From positions 35,417 through 99,416 of the forward strand of contig JASDDH010000012.1 in assembly GCA_030407505.1 (NCBI GenBank): DNA of 64,000 nt, written 5' to 3'. Shown here piece by piece: positions 47,706-54,929 of this stretch. The stretch's first letter is position 1; every line of letters starts with the position of its first letter. The translations under genes were made by a program, and so were the position numbers. The DNA is from Planococcus sp. APC 4015 (lineage in GTDB: Bacteria; Actinomycetota; Actinomycetes; Actinomycetales; Microbacteriaceae). Under the pieces are notes generated by a model. The model was not told where the DNA came from. It saw only the letters and a list, made by a program, of their open reading frames with translations, and ran no database searches.

Positions 47706-48671
47706 CTACGGCGTCGGCGCGGCGTCGAGACCGAGGATGTCGATGACGAAGACCAGGGTCGAGTTCGCGGGGATCCCCTGCTGCTCCTGGTCGCCGTAGC
47801 CCTCCTCGGGCGGGATCACGACCAGCACCTGGGAGCCGACGGCCTGGCCTTCGAGCGCCTGCGCGAAGCCGGGGATCACTCCGTCCAGCGTCAGCGATGC
47901 CGGTTCGCCGTCCCACGAGGAGTCGAACTCCTCGCGCGTGTCCCACACGATGCCGGTGTAGTGCACGCGCACGGGGACGTCTCCGGTGACTTCGGGGCCG
48001 TCGCCGCGCAGCAGCGTCTGCACGACGACCTCGTCGGGCGCTGCCGATTCGGGGATCGTGACGCCGGGGCGACCGCCGGGGGCGCGCACCACCGACGGCA
48101 TGCCGCTGCGGGAGTTGAAGACGGCCTCCCCGTCGGCGCTGGCGAGATAGACCTTGCGGAGGTCGACGACGGCGATGGCGGAATCCTCCGCACCCAGGGC
48201 GATCTGCGACGCGAACTCCGGCACCATGTCGTCGGGAGCCAGACCGATCACCGTGCGGGATCCTTCGGCGGCACAGTGCAGAGCGTCGCTCAGCGCGGGG
48301 ATCGACTGCACCAGGTTGGCGACCTGAATCGGCGCCTGACCTTGGTCGTAGGCGGTCTGCAGCACCGTCTCGCCGTCGGTGCCGCTGACGATCGTGATGT
48401 CGAACACGACCAGCTGCGCATCGGTCGTGACCGCCGTGCCCTCGCCCGGGACGGCGTCCGAGACGAGGGTCTTCTCGGTGTGGAACGGCGTGTACGGGTC
48501 GAACTCGGGCAGGTCGCCGACCTCGCCCGAGACCGGCACGATCTCGGCGAAGGCGGCATCGGTCTCGGGGCGCTCGCACGACGACGCGGTCGGCGCCGAG
48601 CAGCCGGCGAGGGCGAACGTGGTGAGACCGAGCACCGCGACGACCGCGGGGATCAAGGGGACTGTGCGCAC
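47706..48671 (-). CDS. FKBP-type peptidyl-prolyl isomerase lipoprotein
   Basis: A 321-residue predicted lipoprotein. A signal peptide ends in the lipobox LAGC, with Cys24 as the lipidated residue. The C-terminal 90 or so residues are an FKBP isomerase domain (VRVHYTGIVWDTREEFDSSW, VIPGFAQALEGQAVGSQVLVVIPPEEGYG). The preceding region (about 60-170; TVLQTAYDQGQAPIQVANLVQSIPALSDAL, GSRTVIGLAP) reads as a second, degenerate FKBP repeat. It probably assists folding on the outer face of the membrane. GTG start with TAGACT six bases upstream. Confidence 0.9.
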   Translation of the reverse strand: MRTVPLIPAVVAVLGLTTFALAGCSAPTASSCERPETDAAFAEIVPVSGEVGDLPEFDPYTPFHTEKTLVSDAVPGEGTAVTTDAQLVVFDITIVSGTDGETVLQTAYDQGQAPIQVANLVQSIPALSDALHCAAEGSRTVIGLAPDDMVPEFASQIALGAEDSAIAVVDLRKVYLASADGEAVFNSRSGMPSVVRAPGGRPGVTIPESAAPDEVVVQTLLRGDGPEVTGDVPVRVHYTGIVWDTREEFDSSWDGEPASLTLDGVIPGFAQALEGQAVGSQVLVVIPPEEGYGDQEQQGIPANSTLVFVIDILGLDAAPTP

Positions 48672-48677
48672 CGGGAC

Positions 48678-48683
48678 AGTCTA
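48678..48683 (-). promoter_or_regulatory. -10 element of the FKBP lipoprotein gene (leaderless)
   Basis: Minus-strand TAGACT ends six bases before the GTG at 48671. It touches the 3' end of the upstream trmI gene. Confidence 0.5.
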
Positions 48684-49694
48684 GAGCGAAGGCTCGCCGT
48701 CGTCCGTCGCGCGGTCCTCCGCGGCGATCCGTGCACCGTCGGCCGCACGCTGCGCCTCGCGCACCCTCTTGCGGAGGTTCTTGTCGGTGATCTGCCGGTC
48801 ACCTACCGCGCCCGGCGTCCACAGCTCGACGTCCTCGTCTCCGTAGCTCGACTTCGACGCCCGGCGCTTGACCTCGGGGGCGACCGCGCCCGGCGCCAGG
48901 CGACGTGCCCAGATCAGGAACCCCGTGTGCGCCACCATGCGGTGGTCGGGGCGCACGGCGAGACCCTCCACATGCCAGCCGCGCACCATCGTCTCGTTCG
49001 CCTCGGGCTCGGTGAACAGGCCGGTGCCCCGGATGAACTCCGCGACGCGGCTCAGCTGCGTCGCGGTGGCGACGTAGCAGAGCACGACCCCGCCGGGCGT
49101 CAGCGCGTCGGCGACGACCTCGATGCATTCCCACGGGGCGAGCATGTCGAGCACGACACGATCCACGGATGCCGGGGCGACGGCATCCGGAAGCGACTCG
49201 ACCAGGTCGCCCACGACGACGTCCCAGTTCTCGGGAAGCCCACCCGAGAAGGTCGCCACGTTCGCCTGGGCGACGTCGGCGAAATCGGCCCGTCGCTCGA
49301 ACGAGACCAGACGGCCCTCGGGACCGACCGCGCGGAGCAGCCACAGCGACAGGGCACCCGAGCCGACCCCGGCCTCGACGACGACCGCTCCCGGGAAGAC
49401 GTCGGCCTCCGCGAGGATCTGCGCGGCATCCTTCGGGTACACGATGGCCGCGCCCCGCGGCATCGACATCACGAAGTCGCGCAGCAGGGGCCGCAGCGCG
49501 AGGTACTCGTGGCCGCCGCTGCCGGCGACGACCGAGCCGTCGGGCTGGCCGATGAGCTGCGAGTGCTTGAGCACCCCGTGATGGGTGTGCAGCTCGCCGT
49601 CGGCGCGGAGGGTCGTCGTGTGGAGGCGGCCCTTGGGGCCGGTGAGCTGCACGCGGTCCCCTTCGCGGAAGGGACCGCTCGGACGCTGGTTCAT
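48681..49694 (-). CDS. trmI: tRNA (adenine-N1)-methyltransferase TrmI
   Basis: TrmI methylates N1 of adenine 58 in the T loop of tRNA. The 337-residue product has the small N-terminal beta domain (VQLTGPKGRLHTTTLRADGELHTHHG) and a class I SAM-binding fold with VEAGVGSGALSLWLLRAVG (about residues 106-124). The DMLAPWECI segment carries the catalytic Asp. A charged C-terminal tail of about 60 residues follows. It overlaps the upstream HAD gene by four bases. In mycobacteria its homologue lies close to the proteasome locus, which is absent here. Confidence 0.92.
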   Translation of the reverse strand: MNQRPSGPFREGDRVQLTGPKGRLHTTTLRADGELHTHHGVLKHSQLIGQPDGSVVAGSGGHEYLALRPLLRDFVMSMPRGAAIVYPKDAAQILAEADVFPGAVVVEAGVGSGALSLWLLRAVGPEGRLVSFERRADFADVAQANVATFSGGLPENWDVVVGDLVESLPDAVAPASVDRVVLDMLAPWECIEVVADALTPGGVVLCYVATATQLSRVAEFIRGTGLFTEPEANETMVRGWHVEGLAVRPDHRMVAHTGFLIWARRLAPGAVAPEVKRRASKSSYGDEDVELWTPGAVGDRQITDKNLRKRVREAQRAADGARIAAEDRATDDGEPSL

Positions 49695-50374
49695 CGTCCG
49701 GCCTCGCGTTCGCGGTGGGCGGAGTGGAACGCGGCGACGTCGGCGACCGTGCGCCCCTCGAGACTCGGCCAGATGGTGTGGGCGCCCGCGCCCTCGAGCG
49801 GCAGCATCAGCGGTACACCGATCGTCGCCGCACCCGACGCCACGGCTGAGCGCAGACCGTTCGGGGAGTCCTCGATCGCGACGGTCTGGTCGGGCGTGAC
49901 CCCGAGCGCCTCGCAGGCCTGCAGGTAGGGATCGGGGAACGGCTTGGGCCGTGTGGAGTCGTCACCGGCGATGACCACGTCGAAGGCCTCGAAGTCGATG
50001 AGGTCGACCACGGACAGGGCCATGCGTCGCATCGACATCGTCACGAGCGCGGTCTTGATGCCCGCCTCGCGCAGTTCTGCGAGCAGTTCGCGGGCGCCCG
50101 GGCGGAACGGCACGCCGTCGACCTGCAGGCGGCCCATCACGGCATCCGTCAGGTGATCGATGATGTCGTGCACGTCCATGCGCACGCCGGCGTCCTGGAA
50201 GACGCGTGCCGAGTCCTCGAGGCCCATGCCCACGAGCTGGAGACCCTGCTCGTGACTCCATGTGCCGCCGAAGCGCTCCACGAGGGGTCCCTCGGACGCC
50301 ATCCAGTACGGCTCGGTGTCGACGAGGGTGCCGTCCATGTCCCAGAGGACCGCAGCGAGGGGTGGAGAGGTCAT
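49691..50374 (-). CDS. HAD family hydrolase
   Basis: A 227-residue HAD phosphatase of the beta-phosphoglucomutase-like subfamily. Nucleophile Asp12 and acid Asp14 lie in LWDMDGTLVD; motif II is LVTMSMRR and motifs III/IV are KPFPDPYLQACEALGV and VAIEDSPNGLRSAVASG. The four-helix cap between residues 18 and 85 is present. The substrate, a small phosphorylated metabolite, is unknown. The ATG has minus-strand TAGGAT six bases upstream. It is translationally coupled (ATGA) to trmI. Confidence 0.9.
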   Translation of the reverse strand: MTSPPLAAVLWDMDGTLVDTEPYWMASEGPLVERFGGTWSHEQGLQLVGMGLEDSARVFQDAGVRMDVHDIIDHLTDAVMGRLQVDGVPFRPGARELLAELREAGIKTALVTMSMRRMALSVVDLIDFEAFDVVIAGDDSTRPKPFPDPYLQACEALGVTPDQTVAIEDSPNGLRSAVASGAATIGVPLMLPLEGAGAHTIWPSLEGRTVADVAAFHSAHREREAGR

Positions 50375-50380
50375 CGTCCG

Positions 50381-50386
50381 ATCCTA
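50381..50386 (-). promoter_or_regulatory. -10 element of the HAD-trmI operon (leaderless)
   Basis: Minus-strand TAGGAT ends six bases before the ATG at 50374. Confidence 0.5.
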
Positions 50387-50448
50387 CCGAGCGGGTGCGG
50401 TGCGGCCCGGTTGCGGGACGCCGCAACCCGGTCCTCGGGCCAGGAGCA

Positions 50449-50454
50449 TATTGT
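50449..50454 (+). promoter_or_regulatory. Possible -10 box of the PAC2 gene
   Basis: TATTGT lies 38 bases before the GTG at 50492. An 8-bp hairpin (50409-50416 with 50421-50428) precedes it. No -35 box is clear. Confidence 0.3.
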
Positions 50455-50491
50455 GGAGGCAGTCCGCAGGAGCGCGGACGGAGGAGGGCGT

Positions 50492-51370
50492 GTGGACGGA
50501 CTGGGACGAAGGGTCATCGTCGCTGCATTCGACGGCTGGAACGATGCCGGTGAAGCGGCGTCGTCCGCGGTCGCGCACCTGCGCGCGGCGGGCGAGTACG
50601 AACCGGTCTTCTCGGTCGACCCCGAGCTCTACTTCGACTACCAGTACACCCGTCCCCAGATCGAGGCCGACGGCGAAGGACAGCGGCTGCTGCGCTGGCC
50701 CGAGACCACGCTTCTGCGCCCGGTCACCGAGGGCGAGGGCCCCCAGCTGTGGCTGCTGACCGGCGTCGAGCCGGCCCGCGCGTGGAAGGCCTTCGCCGGC
50801 GAGATCATCGACGTCGCCCTCCGGGAGGACGTCACCGGGTTCGTGGCCCTCGGTTCGATGATGTCGGATGTCCCGCACACCCGGCCGATCTCGATCTTCG
50901 CCGGCAGCGAGACCGAGAGCCTGCGAACCACGCTCGGTCTCGAGCGCAGCACGTACGAGGGCCCGGTCGGCATCCTGAGCGTGCTCGCCGACGCCGCCGA
51001 CTCGGCCGGCATCCCGTCGGCGGGGCTCTGGGCGAGCGTGCCCCACTACGTCGCCGGGCACACACCGTCGCCCAAGGCGACCCTCGCTCTGCTGGAGCGT
51101 CTCGGCGAGCTCAGCGGAGCGGTCGTCCCGGCCGGCGACCTGGTGACGCAGTCCGCGGCCTGGGAGGCCTCGATCGACGCGGCCGCGGCCGACGACGAGG
51201 AGATGACGGAGTACATCCGCCAGCTCGAGCGCACGCGCGACACGTGGGACTCGCCCGAGGCATCCGGTGACGCGATCGCGCAGGAGTTCGAGAAGTACCT
51301 GCGCCGCCGCCCCGACGGTCCGGGCGGAAACGGGCCGACCAAGCCCGGACGCGACGACCCGCGCCGCTAG
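50492..51370 (+). CDS. PAC2 family (proteasome assembly chaperone-like) protein
   Basis: A 292-residue PAC2 protein: VIVAAFDGWNDAGEAASSAVAHL at the N-terminus, YDYQYTRPQ-like FDYQYTRPQIE, LLTGVEPARAWKAFAGEI, then VGILSVLADAADSAGIPSAGLWASVPHYVAG and a charged C-terminal tail. PAC2 proteins are named after a eukaryotic proteasome assembly factor, but bacterial members have no proven chaperone role and occur in genomes without proteasomes. The GTG at 50492 has GGAGGAGGG just upstream. It is divergent from the HAD-trmI operon and convergent with uppP. Confidence 0.88.
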   Translation: MDGLGRRVIVAAFDGWNDAGEAASSAVAHLRAAGEYEPVFSVDPELYFDYQYTRPQIEADGEGQRLLRWPETTLLRPVTEGEGPQLWLLTGVEPARAWKAFAGEIIDVALREDVTGFVALGSMMSDVPHTRPISIFAGSETESLRTTLGLERSTYEGPVGILSVLADAADSAGIPSAGLWASVPHYVAGHTPSPKATLALLERLGELSGAVVPAGDLVTQSAAWEASIDAAAADDEEMTEYIRQLERTRDTWDSPEASGDAIAQEFEKYLRRRPDGPGGNGPTKPGRDDPRR

Positions 51371-51374
51371 ACCG

Positions 51375-52199
51375 TCACGGCTGGATGACGCCCGTGCTCA
51401 GCAGCACGAGGATCGTCGTGCCGAGCGCGACCCGGTACACCACGAAGGGCAGGAAGCTGCGCTTGGAGATGTAGCTCATGAAGAAGGCGATCACCGCGAG
51501 CGCGACGACGAAGGCGACGCCGGTCGCGGCGGCGGTCTCGCCCAGCGTGAAGACCGACGGCTCGTCCCAGCTCTTGACCAGCTGGTAGAAGCCGCTGCCG
51601 AAGACCGCGGGGATCGCGAGCAGGAACGCGTAACGAGCGGCGGCCGCCCGCTCGTAGCCGAGGAACAGTCCGAGCGTGATCGTGCCGCCCGAGCGCGAGA
51701 CGCCGGGGATCAGGGCCAGCGACTGTGCGAAGCCGTAGGCCACGCCGTCGCCGACGGTGAGGTCGTCGAGCTTGCGCCGCTTGGCACCGACGTGATCGGC
51801 GATTCCGAGCAGCACGCCGAAGAAGATGAGCATGCCCGCCACGATCCACAGCGACCGGAACGTCGTCTCGATCTGGTCCTGGAAGAGCAGACCGAGCACG
51901 ACGATCGGGATGCTGCCGATGATGATGAGCCAGCCCATCCGCGCATCGGGGTCGCTGCGCGGCACTTTGCCGGCGAGCGATCGGAACCAGCTGCCGATGA
52001 TGCGCACGATGTCGCGCCAGAAGAAGACGACGACCGCCGCCTCGGTGCCGATCTGCGTGATGGCGGTGAAGGCCGCACCGGGATCTTCTGCCGATGGCAG
52101 GAACTCGCCCACGATGCGCAGATGGGCGCTCGACGACACGGGCAGGAACTCGGTCAGTCCCTGGACGAGTCCGAGGAAGATCGCCTCGAAGAAGTGCAT
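51375..52199 (-). CDS. uppP: Undecaprenyl-diphosphatase (UppP/BacA)
   Basis: UppP dephosphorylates undecaprenyl diphosphate on the outer membrane face to recycle the lipid carrier for cell-wall synthesis, and can give bacitracin tolerance. The 274-residue protein has about eight membrane helices. The family signature [15 protein letters not shown] lies at residues 13-27 with Glu17; [10 protein letters not shown] carries the conserved Arg. The ATG has GAAAGGCCCC upstream. It lies nine bases after the stop of the M20 peptidase and may be co-transcribed with it. Confidence 0.95.
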   Translation of the reverse strand: MHFFEAIFLGLVQGLTEFLPVSSSAHLRIVGEFLPSAEDPGAAFTAITQIGTEAAVVVFFWRDIVRIIGSWFRSLAGKVPRSDPDARMGWLIIIGSIPIVVLGLLFQDQIETTFRSLWIVAGMLIFFGVLLGIADHVGAKRRKLDDLTVGDGVAYGFAQSLALIPGVSRSGGTITLGLFLGYERAAAARYAFLLAIPAVFGSGFYQLVKSWDEPSVFTLGETAAATGVAFVVALAVIAFFMSYISKRSFLPFVVYRVALGTTILVLLSTGVIQP

Positions 52200-52208
52200 G
52201 GGGGCCTT

Positions 52209-53510
52209 TCAGTACGAGCGGAGGAGGTCGGTGAGCACCCGCTGGCCGAACACCAGCGCGTCCAGCGGCACGCGCTCATCGACACCGTGGAACATCCCGG
52301 TGAAGTCGAGGTCGGCGGGCAGCCGCAGCGGTGCGAAGCCGTACCCCGCGATGCTCAGGGCCGCGAGCGCCTTGTTGTCGGTGCCGCCGCCGAGAAGATA
52401 CGGGATCACGGGGACCCCGGGGTCGTGACGCCCGAGAGCCGCGACCATCGCGTCGACGAGGTCGCCCTCGAAAGGCACCTCGAGTCCGATGTCGCCGTGG
52501 ACCAGCTCGATCTCGACGTCGTCGCCCACGATGCGGCGGATGTCGGCCAGTGCCGCCTCCTCGGTGCCCGGGAGGACGCGCACATCGATGAGCGCCTCAG
52601 CACGATCGGGGATCACGTTGTGCTTGTAGCCGGCGGTGAGACCCGTCGGGTTGGTGGTCGTGCGCAGGGACGATCGCAGGAATCCGGATGCCGCGCCCGC
52701 GGACGCCGCCAGGGCGTCGGGGTCTGCGGTGTCGCCGCCGGTGAGCGCGGCGAGACCGTCGACCATCGCCTGCGTCGTCGCGGTCATGCGCACGGGCCAT
52801 TCCGTGCGGCCGAGGGCGGCGACCGCGGCGGCGAGCTTGGTCACGGCGTTGTCGGCGTGCACGCTCGACCCGTGGGCTGCGCGTCCGCGTGCGACCAGAC
52901 GGATCCACAGGAGTGCCTTCTCCCCCACCTGCAGCAGGTAGGCCGTGCGGTCGCCCACGGCGACCGAGTAGCCGCCGACCTCGCTGATCGCCTCGGTGGC
53001 GCCCGCGAACCACTCCGGGTGGTCCTGGACGACGAGCGCCGAGCCCTCGACGCCGCCGTTCTCCTCGTCGGCGAAGAACGTGAGCACGAGGTCGCGCTCG
53101 GGCTGCTCCCCCGAGCGCAGGATGTCGGCGACCGACGTGAGGATCATGGCGTCCATGTCCTTCATGTCGACGGCGCCGCGACCCCACAGCATCCCGTCTC
53201 GGATCACGCCGCCGAAGGGATCGACGCTCCAGTCCTCGGCGATCGCGGGAACCACGTCGAGGTGACCGTGCAGGACGAGCGCGGGCTTGTCCCGGTCGCG
53301 GCCGGGAACGCGCGCCATGACGTTCGTGCGGCGGGGAATCGGCTCGTAGTACTGCGCGTCCAGCCCCAGTGCCTCGAGGTACGCGCCGACGTATTCGGCC
53401 GCCTCTCGCTCGCCCTGCGAGCGTCCGCCGCCGTGATTGGTCGTGTCGATGCGGATGAGATCACGCGCGATCTCGACGACCTCGGGAAGGGCCGTTTCGT
53501 CGGTGGGCAT
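52209..53510 (-). CDS. M20/M25/M40 family metallopeptidase (DapE/ArgE-like)
   Basis: A 433-residue dinuclear zinc hydrolase. Metal ligands are in LVLHGHLDVVP, GRGAVDMKD and FFADEENGG, with the catalytic Glu following, and a dimerisation domain of about 110 residues lies in the middle. A final His motif is in LGGGTDNKALA. The family includes succinyl-diaminopimelate desuccinylase, acetylornithine deacetylase and di-/carboxypeptidases; this one resembles the broad M20 peptidases more than strict DapE. Minus-strand TAGGTT seven bases before the ATG suggests a leaderless start. The tRNA terminator lies just upstream. Confidence 0.9.
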   Translation of the reverse strand: MPTDETALPEVVEIARDLIRIDTTNHGGGRSQGEREAAEYVGAYLEALGLDAQYYEPIPRRTNVMARVPGRDRDKPALVLHGHLDVVPAIAEDWSVDPFGGVIRDGMLWGRGAVDMKDMDAMILTSVADILRSGEQPERDLVLTFFADEENGGVEGSALVVQDHPEWFAGATEAISEVGGYSVAVGDRTAYLLQVGEKALLWIRLVARGRAAHGSSVHADNAVTKLAAAVAALGRTEWPVRMTATTQAMVDGLAALTGGDTADPDALAASAGAASGFLRSSLRTTTNPTGLTAGYKHNVIPDRAEALIDVRVLPGTEEAALADIRRIVGDDVEIELVHGDIGLEVPFEGDLVDAMVAALGRHDPGVPVIPYLLGGGTDNKALAALSIAGYGFAPLRLPADLDFTGMFHGVDERVPLDALVFGQRVLTDLLRSY

Positions 53511-53517
53511 GCCGACA

Positions 53518-53523
53518 AACCTA
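53518..53523 (-). promoter_or_regulatory. -10 element of the M20 peptidase gene
   Basis: Minus-strand TAGGTT ends seven bases before the ATG at 53510 and sits directly after the terminator of the tRNA gene. Confidence 0.4.
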
Positions 53524-53530
53524 CCCCGGC

Positions 53531-53566
53531 AACGACGAAGGCCCCGTCTCCGGGGCCTTCGTCGTT
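53531..53566 (-). terminator. Terminator hairpin of tRNA-Leu(GAG)
   Basis: A perfect 15-bp stem (53531-53545 with 53552-53566) with a six-base loop, three bases beyond the 3' end of the tRNA. No T run follows. Confidence 0.75.
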
Positions 53567-53569
53567 CTG

Positions 53570-53655
53570 TGCGCGAGGGGGGACTTGAACCCCCACGCCC
53601 GTTAAAGGGCACTAGCACCTCAAGCTAGCGCGTCTACCTATTCCGCCACCCGCGC
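53570..53655 (-). tRNA. tRNA-Leu (anticodon GAG)
   Basis: An 86-base class II tRNA. The acceptor stem pairs GCGCGGG with CTCGCGC (one G-T pair). The anticodon stem CTAGC/GCTAG encloses TTGAGGT, giving anticodon GAG for CUC/CUU, which are major Leu codons here. The long variable arm CCCGTTAAAGGGC is visible and the T arm GGGGG-TTCAAGT-CCCCC is perfect. Discriminator A; CCA not encoded. A hairpin terminator follows. Confidence 0.93.
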
Positions 53656-53726
53656 AGAGTGGTTTCGGTTCTGCAACCGAGGAACGACATTACCAGACTC
53701 GCGACGCGGCGATGAACGCGGGCCGG

Positions 53727-54815
53727 TCATCCGAGCGAGACGCCGAACAGCAGGCCGAGCAGATAGGTGATCGCCGCCGCACCGAAGCCGATGGCCAGCT
53801 GACGCAGTGCTCGACGCAGCGGCGGACCGCCCGAGAGGAGGCCGACCGTCGCGCCGGTGAGGAGCAGGGCGCCCCCCACCAGCACGAGGGCGAGCACGAC
53901 GGCGGCCGGCCCCGAGAGGCCGAAGATCCACGGCAGCACCGGGATGATCGCGCCCGAGGAGAAGAACAGGAAGCTCGACAGCGCCGCGCCCCATGCGCCG
54001 CCGATCTCCTCATGGTCGTCGACGTCCTCCAGCGGCAGGCGGTACGGCGACGTGCGATCGGATGCCTGGGCCGTCGCGACGACGCGGCGGGCGTGCTCGG
54101 CGGCCTCGGCCTCGGGCATCCCGCGCGTGCGGTAGACCAGCGCGAGCTCGTTGGCGTCGAGGTCGAGGTCGGGGAGCCCCGAGTCGGCGAAGCTGCTCGG
54201 CTGCGTCGACGCGAGCAGCTCCCGCTGCGATCGCACCGAGACGAACTCCCCCGCGCCCATCGACAGGGCGCCGGCCAACAGCCCGGCGATGCCGCTGAAC
54301 AGCACGAACTGGGGGGCGACGCCGGTCGCCCCGATGCCCATCACGAGGGCCAGGTTCGACACGAGTCCGTCGTTCGCGCCGAACACCGCGGCTCGGAACG
54401 TGCCCGACAGCCGCCGCCGCCCGCGGGCGGCGAGTCCGCGCACCACTTCGTGGTGCACCTTCTCATCGGCTGCCATCGCCGGCGTCGCGAACGGGTCGTC
54501 GTCGTAGGGCGAGCGGGCCTCGGCGTTCTGGGCGAGGGCGAGCACGAAGATCGAGCCGAAGCGCCGCGCCATCCACCCGAGCACGACGGTGCCGGTGTCA
54601 GGTCGCGGGAGCCGCGCGGGCTCGCCGCCGAGGAGTTCGAGCCAGTGCGCCTCATGACGACCCTCGGCTTCGGCCAGGGCGAGAAGGATCGCGCGCTCCT
54701 CGCCGTGGCGGCGGGCGGCCAGCTGCCGGTACACGGCGGCTTCCGCGCGTTCGTTGACGAGATACTGCGCCCATCGGCGGCGATCACGGGGTGAGGGCTG
54801 TGCGGGCGCGGTCAC
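53727..54815 (-). CDS. VIT1/CCC1-type transporter with N-terminal ferritin-like domain
   Basis: A 362-residue membrane protein. The N-terminal part (about residues 10-130) is a rubrerythrin/ferritin-like helical domain (YRQLAARRHGEERAILLALAEAEGRHEAHW) with Glu/His spacing suited to a di-iron site. The C-terminal part is a VIT1/CCC1 domain of about five helices (AAVFGANDGLVSNLALVMGIGATG, AGALSMGAGEFVSVRSQRELL). VIT1/CCC1 proteins export Fe2+ or Mn2+, so this fused form may sense or oxidise iron before transport. The GTG at 54815 has GGAAGG upstream. Confidence 0.9.
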   Translation of the reverse strand: MTAPAQPSPRDRRRWAQYLVNERAEAAVYRQLAARRHGEERAILLALAEAEGRHEAHWLELLGGEPARLPRPDTGTVVLGWMARRFGSIFVLALAQNAEARSPYDDDPFATPAMAADEKVHHEVVRGLAARGRRRLSGTFRAAVFGANDGLVSNLALVMGIGATGVAPQFVLFSGIAGLLAGALSMGAGEFVSVRSQRELLASTQPSSFADSGLPDLDLDANELALVYRTRGMPEAEAAEHARRVVATAQASDRTSPYRLPLEDVDDHEEIGGAWGAALSSFLFFSSGAIIPVLPWIFGLSGPAAVVLALVLVGGALLLTGATVGLLSGGPPLRRALRQLAIGFGAAAITYLLGLLFGVSLG

Positions 54816-54929
54816 GAGGGCCTTCCGGGCAGTCGGTGCGGACCCGTCAACGCTAGCGAGGCGGTCCCGCCGGGGACCGCGGAATCCGCGGATTGCCAGC
54901 ATTTCGGAGACCCGAACGGCCCCGTGCGG

